A stretch of DNA of 64,000 bases from Roseococcus sp. SDR (GTDB lineage Bacteria; Pseudomonadota; Alphaproteobacteria; Acetobacterales; Acetobacteraceae): NCBI RefSeq assembly GCF_019083995.1, contig NZ_JAHRCU010000008.1, forward strand, positions 62,001 to 126,000, read 5' to 3'. The notes beneath the pieces are model-generated. The model was not told the DNA's origin. It saw only the letters and a program-made list of their open reading frames with translations, and did no database searches. This document shows, in pieces, positions 34,184 to 45,329 of this stretch (positions are counted from its first letter, which is position 1; each line of letters starts with the position of its first letter). A program made the position numbers and the translations under genes.

Positions 34184-36577
34184 ATGCCCATGAACCAGCA
34201 GACCCCCCTCTCGCGTGCCGCCACCATGGACGAGGCGCGGCGCGTGGCGCTGCTCAACGCGGTCGAGCGCAAGCTGCTCTGGATCTCGGCCTGGATGATC
34301 CATCACGCCAACCATGTCCGCCCCAACCGGGACGGGCTGAAGGTGGGCGGGCACCAGGCCTCCTGCGCCTCGGTCATCTCGATCCTGACCGCGCTCTATT
34401 TCGACATCCTGAAGCCGGCGGACCGCGTCGCCATCAAGCCGCATGCGGGGCCGGTGTTCCACGCGATGAACCTGCTGCTGGGGCGGCAGAGTGCCGACCG
34501 CCTCTCCACGCTGCGACAATTCGGCGGCATCCAGCCCTATCCCTCGCGCATGAAGGATGGCGGCGAGGTTGATTTCTCCACGGGCTCCGTCGGCCTCGGC
34601 GTGGCGCTCACCAGCTTCGGCAGCCTCGTGCAGGATTATGTGCGGCTGAAGAAGCTGGCCCCCGAGGGCCTGCCCGCCGGCCGGCATGTCGCGATCGTCG
34701 GCGATGCCGAGCTGGACGAGGGCAATATCTACGAGGCCCTGCTGGAGGGCTGGAAGCACGACATCCGCAATGTCTGGTGGGTGGTGGACTACAACCGCCA
34801 GAGCCTGGACAGCGTGGTGCAGGACCGCCTCTTCGGCCGCATCGAGGGCCTGTTCCGCGACATGGGCTGGAATGTCGTCACCCTCAAATACGGCCGCAAG
34901 CTGCAGGCGGCCTTCGCGCGGCCGGGCGGCGAGGCGCTGCGCCGCTGGATCGATGACTGCCCCAACAGCCTCTATGCCGCGCTCACCTTCCAGGGTGGGG
35001 CGGCCTGGCGCTCCGCGCTGCTGGCGGAACTGGGCCGCGAGGAGGGGCTGCGCGCCATCATCGATCCGCTGACGGATGACGAGCTGGCGGCGCTGATGAA
35101 CAACCTGGGCGGCCATGACATCGAGACGCTGATGGAAGCCTTCCGCGCGCAGGACGCGGCGGGCGACCAGCCCACCTGCTTCATCGCCTATACCGTGAAG
35201 GGCATGGGCCTGCCCTTCGCCGGCCACAAGGACAACCATGCCGGGCTGATGACGAAGGAGCAGATGGAGGAGTTCCGCTCCGCCATGCGCATCCGCCCCG
35301 GCCATGAATGGGACGAGTTCGAGGGCCTCGACGTCCCGGCCGAGGAGATGCGCGCCTTCATCGACAGCGTGCCCTTCGCTGAGAAGCTGACGCCCGCGGG
35401 CCGCTCGCTCACCTCGCCCAAGATCCCCATCCCGGCCGTGCTGCCGGTGCCGCGCGTGCCGGCGGGGCGCAAGCTCTCCACCCAGGCGGCCTTCGGCGAG
35501 ATCCTGGCCGGCATCGGGCGCGGGGAGGGGGAGTACGCGCCCATGGCGGGGCGCATCGTCACCACCAGCCCGGATGTGACGGTCTCCACCAATCTCGGCC
35601 CCTGGGTGAACCGGCGCGGCATCTTCGACCGGCATCTGAAGAATGATGTCTTCCGCGATGCGAAGCTGGCTTCGGCCCAGCGCTGGGGCATGTCGCCCGA
35701 GGGGCAGCATGTGGAGCTCGGCATCGCCGAGCAGAACCTCTTCCTGGTGCTGGCCGCACTCGGCCTCTCCGACCGGCTCTATGGCGCCCGCCTGCTGCCC
35801 ATCGGCACGGTCTATGATCCCTTCGTCAATCGCGGCCTCGATGCGCTGATCTATGGCTGCTACATGGATGCGCGTTTCCTGCTGGTCAGCACACCGTCCG
35901 GCATCACCTTGGCGGCCGAGGGCGGGCAGCACCAGTCGGTGAACACGCCGCTGATCGGCATGGCGCAGGATCGGCTGGCCGCCTATGAGCCCGCCTTCGC
36001 GGATGAGCTCTCCATCCTGATGCGCCACGCCTTCGCGCATATGCAGGAGCCCGACGGCTCCTCCGTCTGGCTGCGCCTTTCGACCCGCGGCCTGACCCAG
36101 CCCGAGCGGCAGCTCGACCCGGCGCAGGTGATCGCCGGCGGCTATTGGATGGTGCCGCCCGCGGTGGGCGCGCGCATCGCCATCGCCTATCAGGGGGCGC
36201 TGGCCCCGGAGGCCATGGCCGCCTTCGAGACGCTGCGGCAGGAGGAGCCGGGCGCCGGCCTGATGGCCGTGACTTCGCCTGACCGTCTGCACCAGGGCTG
36301 GCTCGAAGCCCGCAAGCGCGCCCGCGGTGGGCCGGGCGGCGCGCCCTCCCACATCGAGACGCTGCTGGCGCCGCTGGCCCCCGGCGCGGGCATCGTCACC
36401 CTGCTGGATGGCCACCCGGCCGCGCTGGACTGGATGGGCGGGGTGCGCGGCCAGCGCATTGCCGCGCTCGGCGTGGACCGCTTCGGCCAGGGCGGCGACA
36501 TCCCGGCGCTCTATGCCGAATACGGGCTGGACGAGGCGGCGATCCTGGATGCCTGCGCGGAGCTGCTGCTGGGCTGA
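34184..36577 (+). CDS. AceE/transketolase-like thiamine-diphosphate enzyme
   Basis: 797 residues. The TPP motif is GDAELDEGNIYEAL..WWVVDYNRQSLD at about residues 171-210, the AceE form. Other features are GGHQASCAS, RLSTLRQFGG, GSVGLGVALTSFGSLVQDY and HVELGIAEQNLFLVLAALG with the catalytic Glu. Homodimeric pyruvate dehydrogenase E1 is about 890 residues and binds E2 through an N-terminal part this protein partly lacks. No E2/E3 gene is nearby, so it may be a stand-alone 2-oxo acid or sugar-phosphate transketolase. Start at ATG 34184 or 34190. Confidence 0.82.
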   Translation: MPMNQQTPLSRAATMDEARRVALLNAVERKLLWISAWMIHHANHVRPNRDGLKVGGHQASCASVISILTALYFDILKPADRVAIKPHAGPVFHAMNLLLGRQSADRLSTLRQFGGIQPYPSRMKDGGEVDFSTGSVGLGVALTSFGSLVQDYVRLKKLAPEGLPAGRHVAIVGDAELDEGNIYEALLEGWKHDIRNVWWVVDYNRQSLDSVVQDRLFGRIEGLFRDMGWNVVTLKYGRKLQAAFARPGGEALRRWIDDCPNSLYAALTFQGGAAWRSALLAELGREEGLRAIIDPLTDDELAALMNNLGGHDIETLMEAFRAQDAAGDQPTCFIAYTVKGMGLPFAGHKDNHAGLMTKEQMEEFRSAMRIRPGHEWDEFEGLDVPAEEMRAFIDSVPFAEKLTPAGRSLTSPKIPIPAVLPVPRVPAGRKLSTQAAFGEILAGIGRGEGEYAPMAGRIVTTSPDVTVSTNLGPWVNRRGIFDRHLKNDVFRDAKLASAQRWGMSPEGQHVELGIAEQNLFLVLAALGLSDRLYGARLLPIGTVYDPFVNRGLDALIYGCYMDARFLLVSTPSGITLAAEGGQHQSVNTPLIGMAQDRLAAYEPAFADELSILMRHAFAHMQEPDGSSVWLRLSTRGLTQPERQLDPAQVIAGGYWMVPPAVGARIAIAYQGALAPEAMAAFETLRQEEPGAGLMAVTSPDRLHQGWLEARKRARGGPGGAPSHIETLLAPLAPGAGIVTLLDGHPAALDWMGGVRGQRIAALGVDRFGQGGDIPALYAEYGLDEAAILDACAELLLG

Positions 36578-36580
36578 GCC

Positions 36581-37132
36581 TCAGCCCGGGAAGGGCACCA
36601 GCGCCGCATCCCGCCGCTGGTAGAGGGGGTGCTTCGGGCTGCCGTCATTGTTCGTGCCGAAGCACATCGGCGTGATCCCTGCCCCCCGCAGAAGTGCCGC
36701 CAGAGCCGGCCCGCGCCCCATCAGCGGTTTGGGGGGCTGCCCCCAGGCGACGACGACCAGCGGTGCCCCGCGCGCATAATGCAGGATGGTCGCGTCATTC
36801 TCCGCCCCCACCGGGTCATCCACCTCCAGCAGGCGCTTCTTGTCGGTCGCGCGATAGGCGAAGGCATTGAGCATGACGAGGCCGGGCAGGCCCCAGCGGT
36901 GCCGCGCCCGCCAGATGCAGCCGGCGACCGTCGGGTCATCCGCGTCCAGATCGGCCGTGGAGGGGTTCATGCCGATCACGACCCCGAAGCCGGGCGTGCC
37001 GATCGGCTGCCCATCCCAGCGCCGCTCCAGCCACCAGCGCCAGCGGCGGCATTCGGAAAAGGCGGCGGCGGAGACGATGTCGGAGGCGAGGCGCAGCCGC
37101 ACCTTTCCGCCCGGGTCATGCGGGATGGTCAT
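36581..37132 (-). CDS. DUF1643 family protein
   Basis: 183 residues. The DUF1643 pattern is FGVVIGMNPSTADLDADDPTVAGCIWRARHRWG, then LVMLNAFAYRATDKKRLLEVDDPVG and VVVAWG. The family's function is not established to my knowledge. It is convergent with the AceE-like gene (stops 3 bases apart) and divergent from tRNA-Leu. Start at ATG 37132; an upstream in-frame start adds a non-conserved segment. Confidence 0.88.
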   Translation of the reverse strand: MTIPHDPGGKVRLRLASDIVSAAAFSECRRWRWWLERRWDGQPIGTPGFGVVIGMNPSTADLDADDPTVAGCIWRARHRWGLPGLVMLNAFAYRATDKKRLLEVDDPVGAENDATILHYARGAPLVVVAWGQPPKPLMGRGPALAALLRGAGITPMCFGTNNDGSPKHPLYQRRDAALVPFPG

Positions 37133-37202
37133 GGGGGGCCAGTATTGGCGAGGGCGGCCGTTTCGGCTACATGCGCCGCTTCCCATTTGGCCACGCGGTC
37201 AT

Positions 37203-37287
37203 GCGGGCGTGGTGGAATTGGCAGACACGCTGGATTTAGGTTCCAGTGGCGCAAGCCGTGGGGGTTCAAATCCCTCCGCCCGCACCA
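37203..37287 (+). tRNA. tRNA-Leu (anticodon TAG)
   Basis: 85 bases. Acceptor arms GCGGGCG and CGCCCGC pair perfectly, discriminator A and an encoded CCA end it. The anticodon stem CTGGA/TCCAG (37230-37234 with 37242-37246) encloses TTTAGGT, giving TAG at 37237-37239. A long variable arm is present, as expected for class II Leu tRNA. T arm GGGGG TTCAAAT CCCTC is normal. It lies 39 bases before tig. Confidence 0.96.
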
Positions 37288-37325
37288 CGGCCGCGCCCAT
37301 CAACACACGAACGGAATCGCTCACT

Positions 37326-38648
37326 ATGCAGGTCACTGAGGTTGCGAACGAAGGGCTCAAGCGGGCCTACACGGTGGTGGTTCCCGCGACGAGCATCGCC
37401 GCCCAGAAGGACAAGCGCCTGGCGGAGCTGGCCAAGGACATGAAGATGCCGGGCTTCCGCCCCGGCAAGGTGCCGCAGAAGGTGGTGCTGGCCCGCTACG
37501 GCCAGGCCGTGATGGGCGAGGTGCTGGAAGCCTCCGTGCAGGAAGCCACCAGCAAGGTCGTCACCGACAACAACCTCCGCCCCGCGCTGCAGCCCAAGAT
37601 CGAGCTGGTGAACTTCGCCGATGGCGCCGACCTCGAATTCCGCATGGATGTCGAGGTGCTGCCCACCATCCCGATGCCGGACTTCGCCAGCATCAGCCTG
37701 ACGCGCCTGAAGGCCGCCCCGGGCGATGAGGAAGTCGCCAAGGCGCTGGAGAGCATCAGCCGCCGCCAGGCGAGCCTGGAAGAGACGGAAGCCCGCGCCG
37801 CCGCCAAGGGCGAGGTGCTGGTCTGCGACTTCGTCGGCCGCATCGGCGGCGAGGAGTTCCAGGGCGGCTCCGCCACCGACATGCCGATCGAGGTGGCCGG
37901 CCCCGGCTTCATCCCGGGCTTCACCGAGCAGCTGGAAGGCCTCGCCCCGGGCGAGCAGCGGATCGTCAAGGTGACCTTCCCGGCCGAATACGGCTCGGCC
38001 GAGCTGGCCGGCAAGGATGCCGAGTTCACCGTGACCGCCAAGGCGCTCAAGGTCTATTCCAAGCCCGCGCTGGACGATGAGCTGGCGAAGAAGCTGGGTC
38101 TCGAGAGCTTCGAGAAGCTGCGCGAGGTGATCCTGGAGAGCCTGCAGCGCGAATATGACAGCCAGAGCCGCATGGCCATCAAGCGCAAGCTGCTGGATGC
38201 GCTGGCCGAGCGCGCCAGCTTCGAAGTGCCCGAGGGCATGGTGGAGAATGAGTTCAAGCAGATCTGGGAGCGTGTGGAGGCCGATATGAAGGCCGGCCGC
38301 CTGGACGGCGAGGATGCCGGCAAGGACGAGGCCACGCTGAAGGCCGAGTACCGCGGCATCGCCGAGCGCCGCATCCGCCTCGGCCTGCTGCTCTCCGAGA
38401 TCGGCACCACCAACAACATCACGGTGAGCCGCGAGGAGCTGGGCAACGCGATGCGCGCCGAGGTGCAGCGCTATCCGGGCCAGGAAAAGCAGGTGTTCGA
38501 GTTCTTCCAGAAGAACCCGCAGGCGCTGGAGAACCTCCGCAGCCCGATCTTCGAGGAGAAGGTCGTGGACTTCATGCTGGAGCTGGCCAAGGTCGAGGAC
38601 GAGACCGTGACGCCGGAGAAGCTGGCCGAGGCCGCCACCCAGATCTGA
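37326..38648 (+). CDS. tig: Trigger factor
   Basis: 440 residues. Ribosome-associated chaperone and prolyl isomerase. The N-terminal ribosome-binding domain has GFRPGK at residues 43-48; the FKBP-like PPIase domain follows (about 160-245) with VLVCDFVGRIGGEEFQGG and PGFTEQLEGLAPGE; then the long helical C-terminal arms. It starts the tig-clpP-clpX-lon quality-control run, as in most alphaproteobacteria. A terminator (38662-38690) follows. Confidence 0.97.
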   Translation: MQVTEVANEGLKRAYTVVVPATSIAAQKDKRLAELAKDMKMPGFRPGKVPQKVVLARYGQAVMGEVLEASVQEATSKVVTDNNLRPALQPKIELVNFADGADLEFRMDVEVLPTIPMPDFASISLTRLKAAPGDEEVAKALESISRRQASLEETEARAAAKGEVLVCDFVGRIGGEEFQGGSATDMPIEVAGPGFIPGFTEQLEGLAPGEQRIVKVTFPAEYGSAELAGKDAEFTVTAKALKVYSKPALDDELAKKLGLESFEKLREVILESLQREYDSQSRMAIKRKLLDALAERASFEVPEGMVENEFKQIWERVEADMKAGRLDGEDAGKDEATLKAEYRGIAERRIRLGLLLSEIGTTNNITVSREELGNAMRAEVQRYPGQEKQVFEFFQKNPQALENLRSPIFEEKVVDFMLELAKVEDETVTPEKLAEAATQI

Positions 38649-38661
38649 GGGTGAAACGGGG

Positions 38662-38690
38662 GAGGGGGTTTTCGCGCCCCCTCTTTCCTT
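38662..38690 (+). terminator. Rho-independent terminator after tig
   Basis: Stem GAGGGGG/CCCCCTC (38662-38668 with 38677-38683), loop TTTTCGCG, followed by TTTCCTT. It lies 14 bases past the tig stop. Confidence 0.7.
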
Positions 38691-38790
38691 GGGCGCGTCT
38701 CTGCCCACATGCTGTGCCTGACCGAGGGGCCGGGGCACGATTCGTCCGGCCTTAACCAGGCCGTGCCCATCCTGGGGCGGACCTCAGAAG

Positions 38791-39462
<672 letters not shown>

Positions 39463-39612
39463 GCCTCGACAGAGGTTTATGGGGCAGGATGCGTCGGCAA
39501 GGGCGGCAAAGCTTCCCTTGCAGGCCCCCGGGAGGGTAGATTCCCGGGTCACGAGTTTGAAACGCGGCCTGGGGGCAGACAGCCGGGTCCCTCCCCGCCG
39601 CGAGGAGTGCGC

Positions 39613-40869
<1,257 letters not shown>

Positions 40870-40887
40870 GCCGGCGGAGGTCAGAGG

Positions 40888-40910
40888 GGGCGGCTTGTTT
40901 GCCGCCCTTT
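40888..40910 (+). terminator. Terminator-like hairpin after clpX
   Basis: Perfect 7-base stem GGGCGGC/GCCGCCC (40888-40894 with 40901-40907), loop TTGTTT, then TTT. It is 18 bases past the clpX stop. A second short hairpin (40912-40929) follows directly. Lon may therefore be transcribed from its own promoter in 40930-40999. Confidence 0.6.
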
Positions 40911-40999
40911 CATGACCAAATAAGGTCATCAACCCGTGGCTTCGGGTGGGCGTGCCGAATTCGGGCGCCTGCCCCGCCGACTGTCCCAGTGAGGTCCTC

Positions 41000-43396
41000 A
41001 TGACGGAAACCATTCGCGGCGACCTGCTTCCCGTATTGCCGCTGCGGGATATCGTCGTCTTCCCGCACATGATCGTGCCGCTTTTCGTTGGCCGCGAGAA
41101 ATCCGTCCGCGCGCTTGAAGCCGTGATGCGCGAAGACAAGCAGATCCTGCTCGTCGCCCAGAAGAACGCTCTGCAGGATGACCCGGCGGCGAAGGACCTC
41201 TTCGAGACCGGCACCGTCTCCACGGTGCTGCAGCTGCTGAAGCTGCCGGATGGCACCGTGAAGGTGCTGGTGGAAGGCGGCCGCCGCGCGAAGATCGTGG
41301 GCTTCAAGGAGACCGAGAGCTACTTCGAGGCTTTCACCGAGCCGATGGCCGAGGCTGCCTCGGACAAGCGCGAGGTCGAGGCGCTGATGCGCACCGTGAT
41401 CTCGCAGTTCGAGAGCTACATCAAGCTCAACAAGAAGATCGCGCCCGAGGTGCTGGTCTCGATCAACCAGATCGATGACGCCGGCAAGCTCGCGGACACG
41501 GTGGCGAGCCACCTCTCCATCAAGATCCCCGAGAAGCAGGAGCTGCTCGAGATCGCCTCCGTCGCGGCCCGGCTGGAGCGCGTCTTCTCCCACATGGAAG
41601 GCGAGATGAGCGTGCTCCAGGTGGAGAAGCGCATCCGCAGCCGCGTGAAGCGGCAGATGGAGAAGACGCAGCGCGAATACTACCTGAACGAGCAGATGCG
41701 CGCGATCCAGAAGGAGCTGGGGGAGGGCGAGGACGGCAAGGACGAATCGGCGGAGATCGAGGCCAAGATCAAGGCCACGAAGCTCAGCAAGGAAGCGCAT
41801 GACAAGGCGATGGCGGAGCTGAAGAAGCTGCGCACCATGTCGCCCATGTCGGCCGAGGCGACCGTCGTCCGCAACTACCTCGACTGGATCCTCAGCATCC
41901 CCTGGAAGAAGCGCAGCGTCATCCGCCGCGACATCACCGCGGCCGAGAAGGTGCTCGACGCCGACCATTACGGCCTGGAGAAGGTGAAGGAGCGGATCAT
42001 CGAGTATCTGGCTGTGCAGGCGCGCAGCAAGAAGATCCGTGGCCCCATCCTTTGCCTGGTCGGCCCGCCTGGCGTGGGCAAGACCTCGCTCGGCAAGTCC
42101 ATCGCCAAGGCCACGGGGCGCAACTTCGTCCGCATGTCGCTGGGCGGCGTGCGGGACGAGGCGGAGGTGCGCGGCCACCGCCGGACCTATATCGGCTCCA
42201 TGCCGGGCAAGGTCATCCAGGGCATGAAGAAGGCGAAGACGAGCAACCCGCTCTTCCTGCTGGACGAGATCGACAAGCTCGGCGCGGATTGGCGCGGCGA
42301 CCCCTCCAGCGCGCTGCTGGAGGTGCTGGACCCCGAGCAGAACGCCACCTTCGCCGACCACTACCTGGAGGTGGATTACGACCTGTCGGATGTGATGTTC
42401 GTCACGACCGCCAATTCGCTGCGCATGCCCCAGCCCCTGCTGGACCGCATGGAGATCATCCGCATCCCCGGCTACACCGAGGATGAGAAGGTGCAGATCT
42501 CCAAGCGCCATTTGCTGCCCAAGGTGACCGAGGCGAATGGTCTGAAGCCGGCCGAATGGTCGCTTTCGGATGACGCACTGCTCGACCTGGTGCGCTACTA
42601 CACGCGCGAGGCCGGCGTGCGGAACCTGGAGCGCGAGCTGGGAGGCCTGGCCCGCAAGGCGGTGAAGGAGATCGTGACCGGCAAGGCGAAGAAGGTCGCG
42701 ATCACCCGCAAGAACCTCGAGAAATATGCGGGCGTGAAGAAGTTCCGCTACGGCGAGGCCGAGAGCGAGGACATGGTGGGCGTCGTCACCGGCCTCGCCT
42801 GGACGGAGGTGGGGGGAGACATCCTCTCCATCGAAAGCGTGGTGGTGCCCGGCAAGGGCAACATCAAGCCGACCGGCCAGCTGGGCGATGTGATGAAGGA
42901 ATCGGTCAGCGCCGCGCTGTCCTATGTCCGCTCGCGCTCCATCACCTTCGGCATCAAGCCCACGCTCTTTGAGAAGCGCGACATCCATGTGCACGTACCG
43001 GAAGGTGCGACGCCCAAGGATGGGCCCAGCGCAGGTGTCGCCATGGCGACCTCGATCATCTCCGTGCTCACCGGTATCCCGGTGCGGCGCGAGGTGGCGA
43101 TGACGGGCGAGATCACATTGCGCGGCCGCGTCCTGCCGATCGGCGGCCTGAAGGAGAAGCTGCTGGCCGCGCTGCGCGCGGGCATCACCACGGTCTTCAT
43201 CCCGAAGGACAATGAGAAGGACCTGGCGGACATCCCGGACAGCGTGAAGAAGGCGCTGAAGATCATCGCCGTCAGCCATGCCGACGAGGTGATCAACAAG
43301 GCGCTCGTGCGCGCGCCCGAGGCCATCACCTGGGTGGAGCCGGAGGAGGCGCCGGTGCCGGCGGTCGAATCGGGAGCGGCTGTCCGGCCGCACTGA
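41000..43396 (+). CDS. lon: Lon protease
   Basis: 798 residues. ATP-dependent serine protease for damaged and regulatory proteins. The N-terminal substrate-binding domain begins [27 protein letters not shown]. Walker A is GPPGVGKTS; catalytic Ser is in [11 protein letters not shown], and catalytic Lys in [14 protein letters not shown]. Start is ATG 41000; an upstream frame to 40946 adds only a spacer-encoded segment. HU follows after a terminator. Confidence 0.97.
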   Translation: MTETIRGDLLPVLPLRDIVVFPHMIVPLFVGREKSVRALEAVMREDKQILLVAQKNALQDDPAAKDLFETGTVSTVLQLLKLPDGTVKVLVEGGRRAKIVGFKETESYFEAFTEPMAEAASDKREVEALMRTVISQFESYIKLNKKIAPEVLVSINQIDDAGKLADTVASHLSIKIPEKQELLEIASVAARLERVFSHMEGEMSVLQVEKRIRSRVKRQMEKTQREYYLNEQMRAIQKELGEGEDGKDESAEIEAKIKATKLSKEAHDKAMAELKKLRTMSPMSAEATVVRNYLDWILSIPWKKRSVIRRDITAAEKVLDADHYGLEKVKERIIEYLAVQARSKKIRGPILCLVGPPGVGKTSLGKSIAKATGRNFVRMSLGGVRDEAEVRGHRRTYIGSMPGKVIQGMKKAKTSNPLFLLDEIDKLGADWRGDPSSALLEVLDPEQNATFADHYLEVDYDLSDVMFVTTANSLRMPQPLLDRMEIIRIPGYTEDEKVQISKRHLLPKVTEANGLKPAEWSLSDDALLDLVRYYTREAGVRNLERELGGLARKAVKEIVTGKAKKVAITRKNLEKYAGVKKFRYGEAESEDMVGVVTGLAWTEVGGDILSIESVVVPGKGNIKPTGQLGDVMKESVSAALSYVRSRSITFGIKPTLFEKRDIHVHVPEGATPKDGPSAGVAMATSIISVLTGIPVRREVAMTGEITLRGRVLPIGGLKEKLLAALRAGITTVFIPKDNEKDLADIPDSVKKALKIIAVSHADEVINKALVRAPEAITWVEPEEAPVPAVESGAAVRPH

Positions 43397-43419
43397 CGGG
43401 GCCGGGATTGCGTTCCGGG

Positions 43420-43450
43420 AAGGGCGTCCCTCGTGGGCGCCCTTTTCATT
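43420..43450 (+). terminator. Rho-independent terminator after lon
   Basis: Stem AGGGCG/CGCCCT (43421-43426 with 43438-43443), loop of 11 bases, followed by TTTCATTTT. It is 24 bases past the lon stop. Confidence 0.7.
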
Positions 43451-43530
43451 TTCGCCACGGCCATCAAGGGTTTGCGGAAGCTATCCCCAAAAAACCCAGG
43501 CAAACCGCCGCGAATCGGAGGTGTGGCTGA

Positions 43531-43559
43531 TTGACGCGGCGGAAAACCGCCGCTTACTG
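43531..43559 (+). promoter_or_regulatory. Putative hup promoter with palindromic spacer
   Basis: TTGACG (43531-43536), then exactly 17 bases, then TTACTG (43554-43559) fits a sigma-70-type -35/-10 spacing; the -10 is weak (consensus TATAAT). The spacer plus the last -35 base forms a perfect inverted repeat GCGGCGG AAAA CCGCCGC (43536-43553), an operator-like arrangement or a chance GC palindrome. It is 67 bases upstream of the HU start. Confidence 0.4.
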
Positions 43560-43626
43560 TCCCGCTCAGGCCAGTGTGGAGAATCGGTCTTCACGTGCGT
43601 AGGCCGTTCAGTAAGGGGACCGTCCC

Positions 43627-43899
43627 ATGAACAAGCAGGATCTCGTGGCCGTCGTTGCCGAGTCGGGTGAACTGTCCAAGGCGAAGGCCGGCGACGTTCT
43701 CGACTCCGTCTTCGAGGCGATCACCAAGGCGCTGAAGAAGAAGCAGGAAGTCCGCCTCGTCGGCTTCGGCACCTTCAGCACCAGCAAGCGCAAGGCCGGC
43801 AAGGGCCGCAACCCGCGCACGGGCGAGGAGATCAAGATCCCCGCCTCGACCACGGTTCGCTTCAAGGCCGGCAAGAACCTCAAGGACGCCGTGAACTGA
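43627..43899 (+). CDS. hup: DNA-binding protein HU
   Basis: 90 residues, the standard length. Histone-like dimeric DNA-bending protein of the nucleoid. Evidence: MNKQDLVAVVAE at the start, VRLVGFGTFS, the beta-arm GRNPRTGEEIKIPAS that inserts in the minor groove, and VRFKAGKNLKDAVN at the end. Its position after lon matches hupB of many proteobacteria. A good intrinsic terminator follows. Confidence 0.96.
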   Translation: MNKQDLVAVVAESGELSKAKAGDVLDSVFEAITKALKKKQEVRLVGFGTFSTSKRKAGKGRNPRTGEEIKIPASTTVRFKAGKNLKDAVN

Positions 43900-43921
43900 G
43901 CTGACGCCAGTTCCGTCTTGC

Positions 43922-43958
43922 AGGGCCGGTCCGCCAAGTGCGGGTCGGCCCTTTTTCT
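43922..43958 (+). terminator. Rho-independent terminator after hup
   Basis: Stem AGGGCCG/CGGCCCT (43922-43928 with 43946-43952), inner loop of 17 bases, then TTTT and TCTT. It lies 22 bases past the HU stop and before the tRNA genes. Confidence 0.8.
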
Positions 43959-43990
43959 TGTGCGGGGCGTCATGGCATGATGACGCCCTG

Positions 43991-44065
43991 GGGCGCTTAG
44001 CTCAGAGGTAGAGCGCCTGCTTTACACGCAGGATGTCGGCGGTTCGACCCCGTCAGCGCCCACCA
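43991..44065 (+). tRNA. tRNA-Val (anticodon TAC)
   Basis: 75 bases. Acceptor GGGCGCT pairs with AGCGCCC, discriminator A, encoded CCA. Anticodon stem CCTGC/GCAGG (44016-44020 with 44028-44032) encloses TTTACAC, giving TAC. D arm TTAGCTCAGAGGTAGAGC and T arm GGCGG TTCGACC CCGTC are normal. Confidence 0.96.
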
Positions 44066-44128
44066 TCTTTTCCGGCTCCGGTTGGTTGACAGCCACTCGG
44101 GCGGGGCCTAAACGCCCCTTCGTCTGCT

Positions 44129-44205
44129 GCGGGTGTAGCTCAGTCGGTTAGAGCGCCGGCCTGTCACGCCGGAGGTCGCGGGTTCGAGCCCCGTCACTCG
44201 CGCCA
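44129..44205 (+). tRNA. tRNA-Asp (anticodon GTC)
   Basis: 77 bases. Acceptor GCGGGTG pairs with CACTCGC (one G-T), discriminator G, encoded CCA. Anticodon stem CCGGC/GCCGG (44156-44160 with 44168-44172) encloses CTGTCAC, giving GTC. It lies 63 bases after tRNA-Val, probably in one transcript. Confidence 0.96.
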
Positions 44206-44422
44206 GATTTTACCCTCCTCAACATTGCCAATCCGATCCGATCGCACGGCGCAACCGCCTGTGCTGACGTGCGTTTAACTTGCACCCCCTATGGCGGAGC
44301 GGGCCTTCCTTGCTGTATGGTGCGCCGCGTCAGAGGCGCAGTCCCGCGCCCCTGGCCCATCGTGCATCCGCCGTGGCAAAGCGGCCAGGAATGCGCGAGG
44401 CAAAAGAGTCGCCGAGGCAAAG

Positions 44423-44791
44423 ATGACGCAGCCCTTGCTCGCCGAGTATTTCCCGATCCTCGTTTTTCTGGGGATCGCGGGAGGCATCGCCCTCGCCATG
44501 GTGGGCGGCAGCCTGCTGGTTGCGCGGCAGAAGCCCAATGCCGAGAAGCTCTCCGCCTATGAGTGCGGCTTCGCGCCCTTCGACGATACGCGCCGCCGCT
44601 TCGACGTGCGGTTCTACTTGGTCGCGATCCTGTTCATCATCTTCGACCTCGAAGTGGCCTTCCTCTTCCCCTGGGCGGTGACGCTGGGCGAGATCGGCTG
44701 GCTCGGCTTCTTCTCGATGATGGGCTTCCTCGGCGTGCTGACGGTGGGCTTCATCTATGAGTGGCGCAAAGGCGCCCTGGATTGGGAATAA
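44423..44791 (+). CDS. nuoA: NADH-quinone oxidoreductase subunit A
   Basis: 122 residues, three membrane helices. Part of the membrane arm near the quinone site of proton-pumping complex I. The conserved loop has [35 protein letters not shown], including the Cys and acidic residues of the family. It opens the nuo operon; the 217-base gap upstream (44206-44422) should hold the promoter, though no convincing -35/-10 pair is visible. Confidence 0.96.
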   Translation: MTQPLLAEYFPILVFLGIAGGIALAMVGGSLLVARQKPNAEKLSAYECGFAPFDDTRRRFDVRFYLVAILFIIFDLEVAFLFPWAVTLGEIGWLGFFSMMGFLGVLTVGFIYEWRKGALDWE

Positions 44792-44795
44792 GGCC

Positions 44796-45329
44796 ATGAA
44801 CGAGATTGCCTGGAACCCGGCCGGAGCCCCGCAGGACGCCGTGATTCGCGCCGTGACCGGCGAGATCGAGGAGAAGGGCTTTGTCGTCGCCAACCTGGAC
44901 AAGGTGGTGAACTGGGCCCGCACCGGCTCGCTCTGGCCGATGACCTTCGGCCTCGCCTGCTGCGCGGTGCCGATGATCCATGCCTACATGGCGCGCTATG
45001 ACCTCGACCGCTTCGGCATCATCCCGCGCGGTTCGCCGCGGCAGAGCGACGTGATGATCGTGGCCGGCACGCTGACCAACAAGATGGCCCCCGCGCTGCG
45101 CAAGGTCTACGACCAGATGAGCGAGCCGCGCTGGGTCATCTCCATGGGCTCCTGCGCCAATGGCGGGGGCTATTACCACTACAGCTACTCGGTGGTGCGG
45201 GGCTGCGACCGAATCGTGCCGGTGGACATCTACGTCCCCGGCTGCCCGCCCACGGCCGAGGCGCTGGTCTACGGAATCCTGCAATTGCAGAAGAAGATCC
45301 GCCGCACGGGGACCATCCTTCGTGGTTGA
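44796..45329 (+). CDS. nuoB: NADH-quinone oxidoreductase subunit B
   Basis: 177 residues. Holds the terminal iron-sulfur cluster N2, which passes electrons to quinone. Ligands: adjacent Cys55-Cys56 in GLACCAVPM, Cys121 in GSCANGGG and Cys151 in VPGCPPT. It is 4 bases after nuoA, and its end overlaps the nuoC start. Confidence 0.97.
   Translation: MNEIAWNPAGAPQDAVIRAVTGEIEEKGFVVANLDKVVNWARTGSLWPMTFGLACCAVPMIHAYMARYDLDRFGIIPRGSPRQSDVMIVAGTLTNKMAPALRKVYDQMSEPRWVISMGSCANGGGYYHYSYSVVRGCDRIVPVDIYVPGCPPTAEALVYGILQLQKKIRRTGTILRG

Noticed and set aside
31372-34272. A 966-codon minus-strand frame opposite nnr and malonyl-CoA decarboxylase
   Set aside because: Shadow of two well-supported plus-strand genes; no family motif.
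39463-39612. Heat-shock-type promoter CTTG..TAGAT before clpX
   Set aside because: The spacing from the CTTG to the possible -10 does not fit alphaproteobacterial RpoH sites well enough to support a call.
44206-44422. Promoter for the nuo operon
   Set aside because: The region must hold one, but TTGCAC and TATGGT-like hexamers do not pair with acceptable spacing, so no site is reported.
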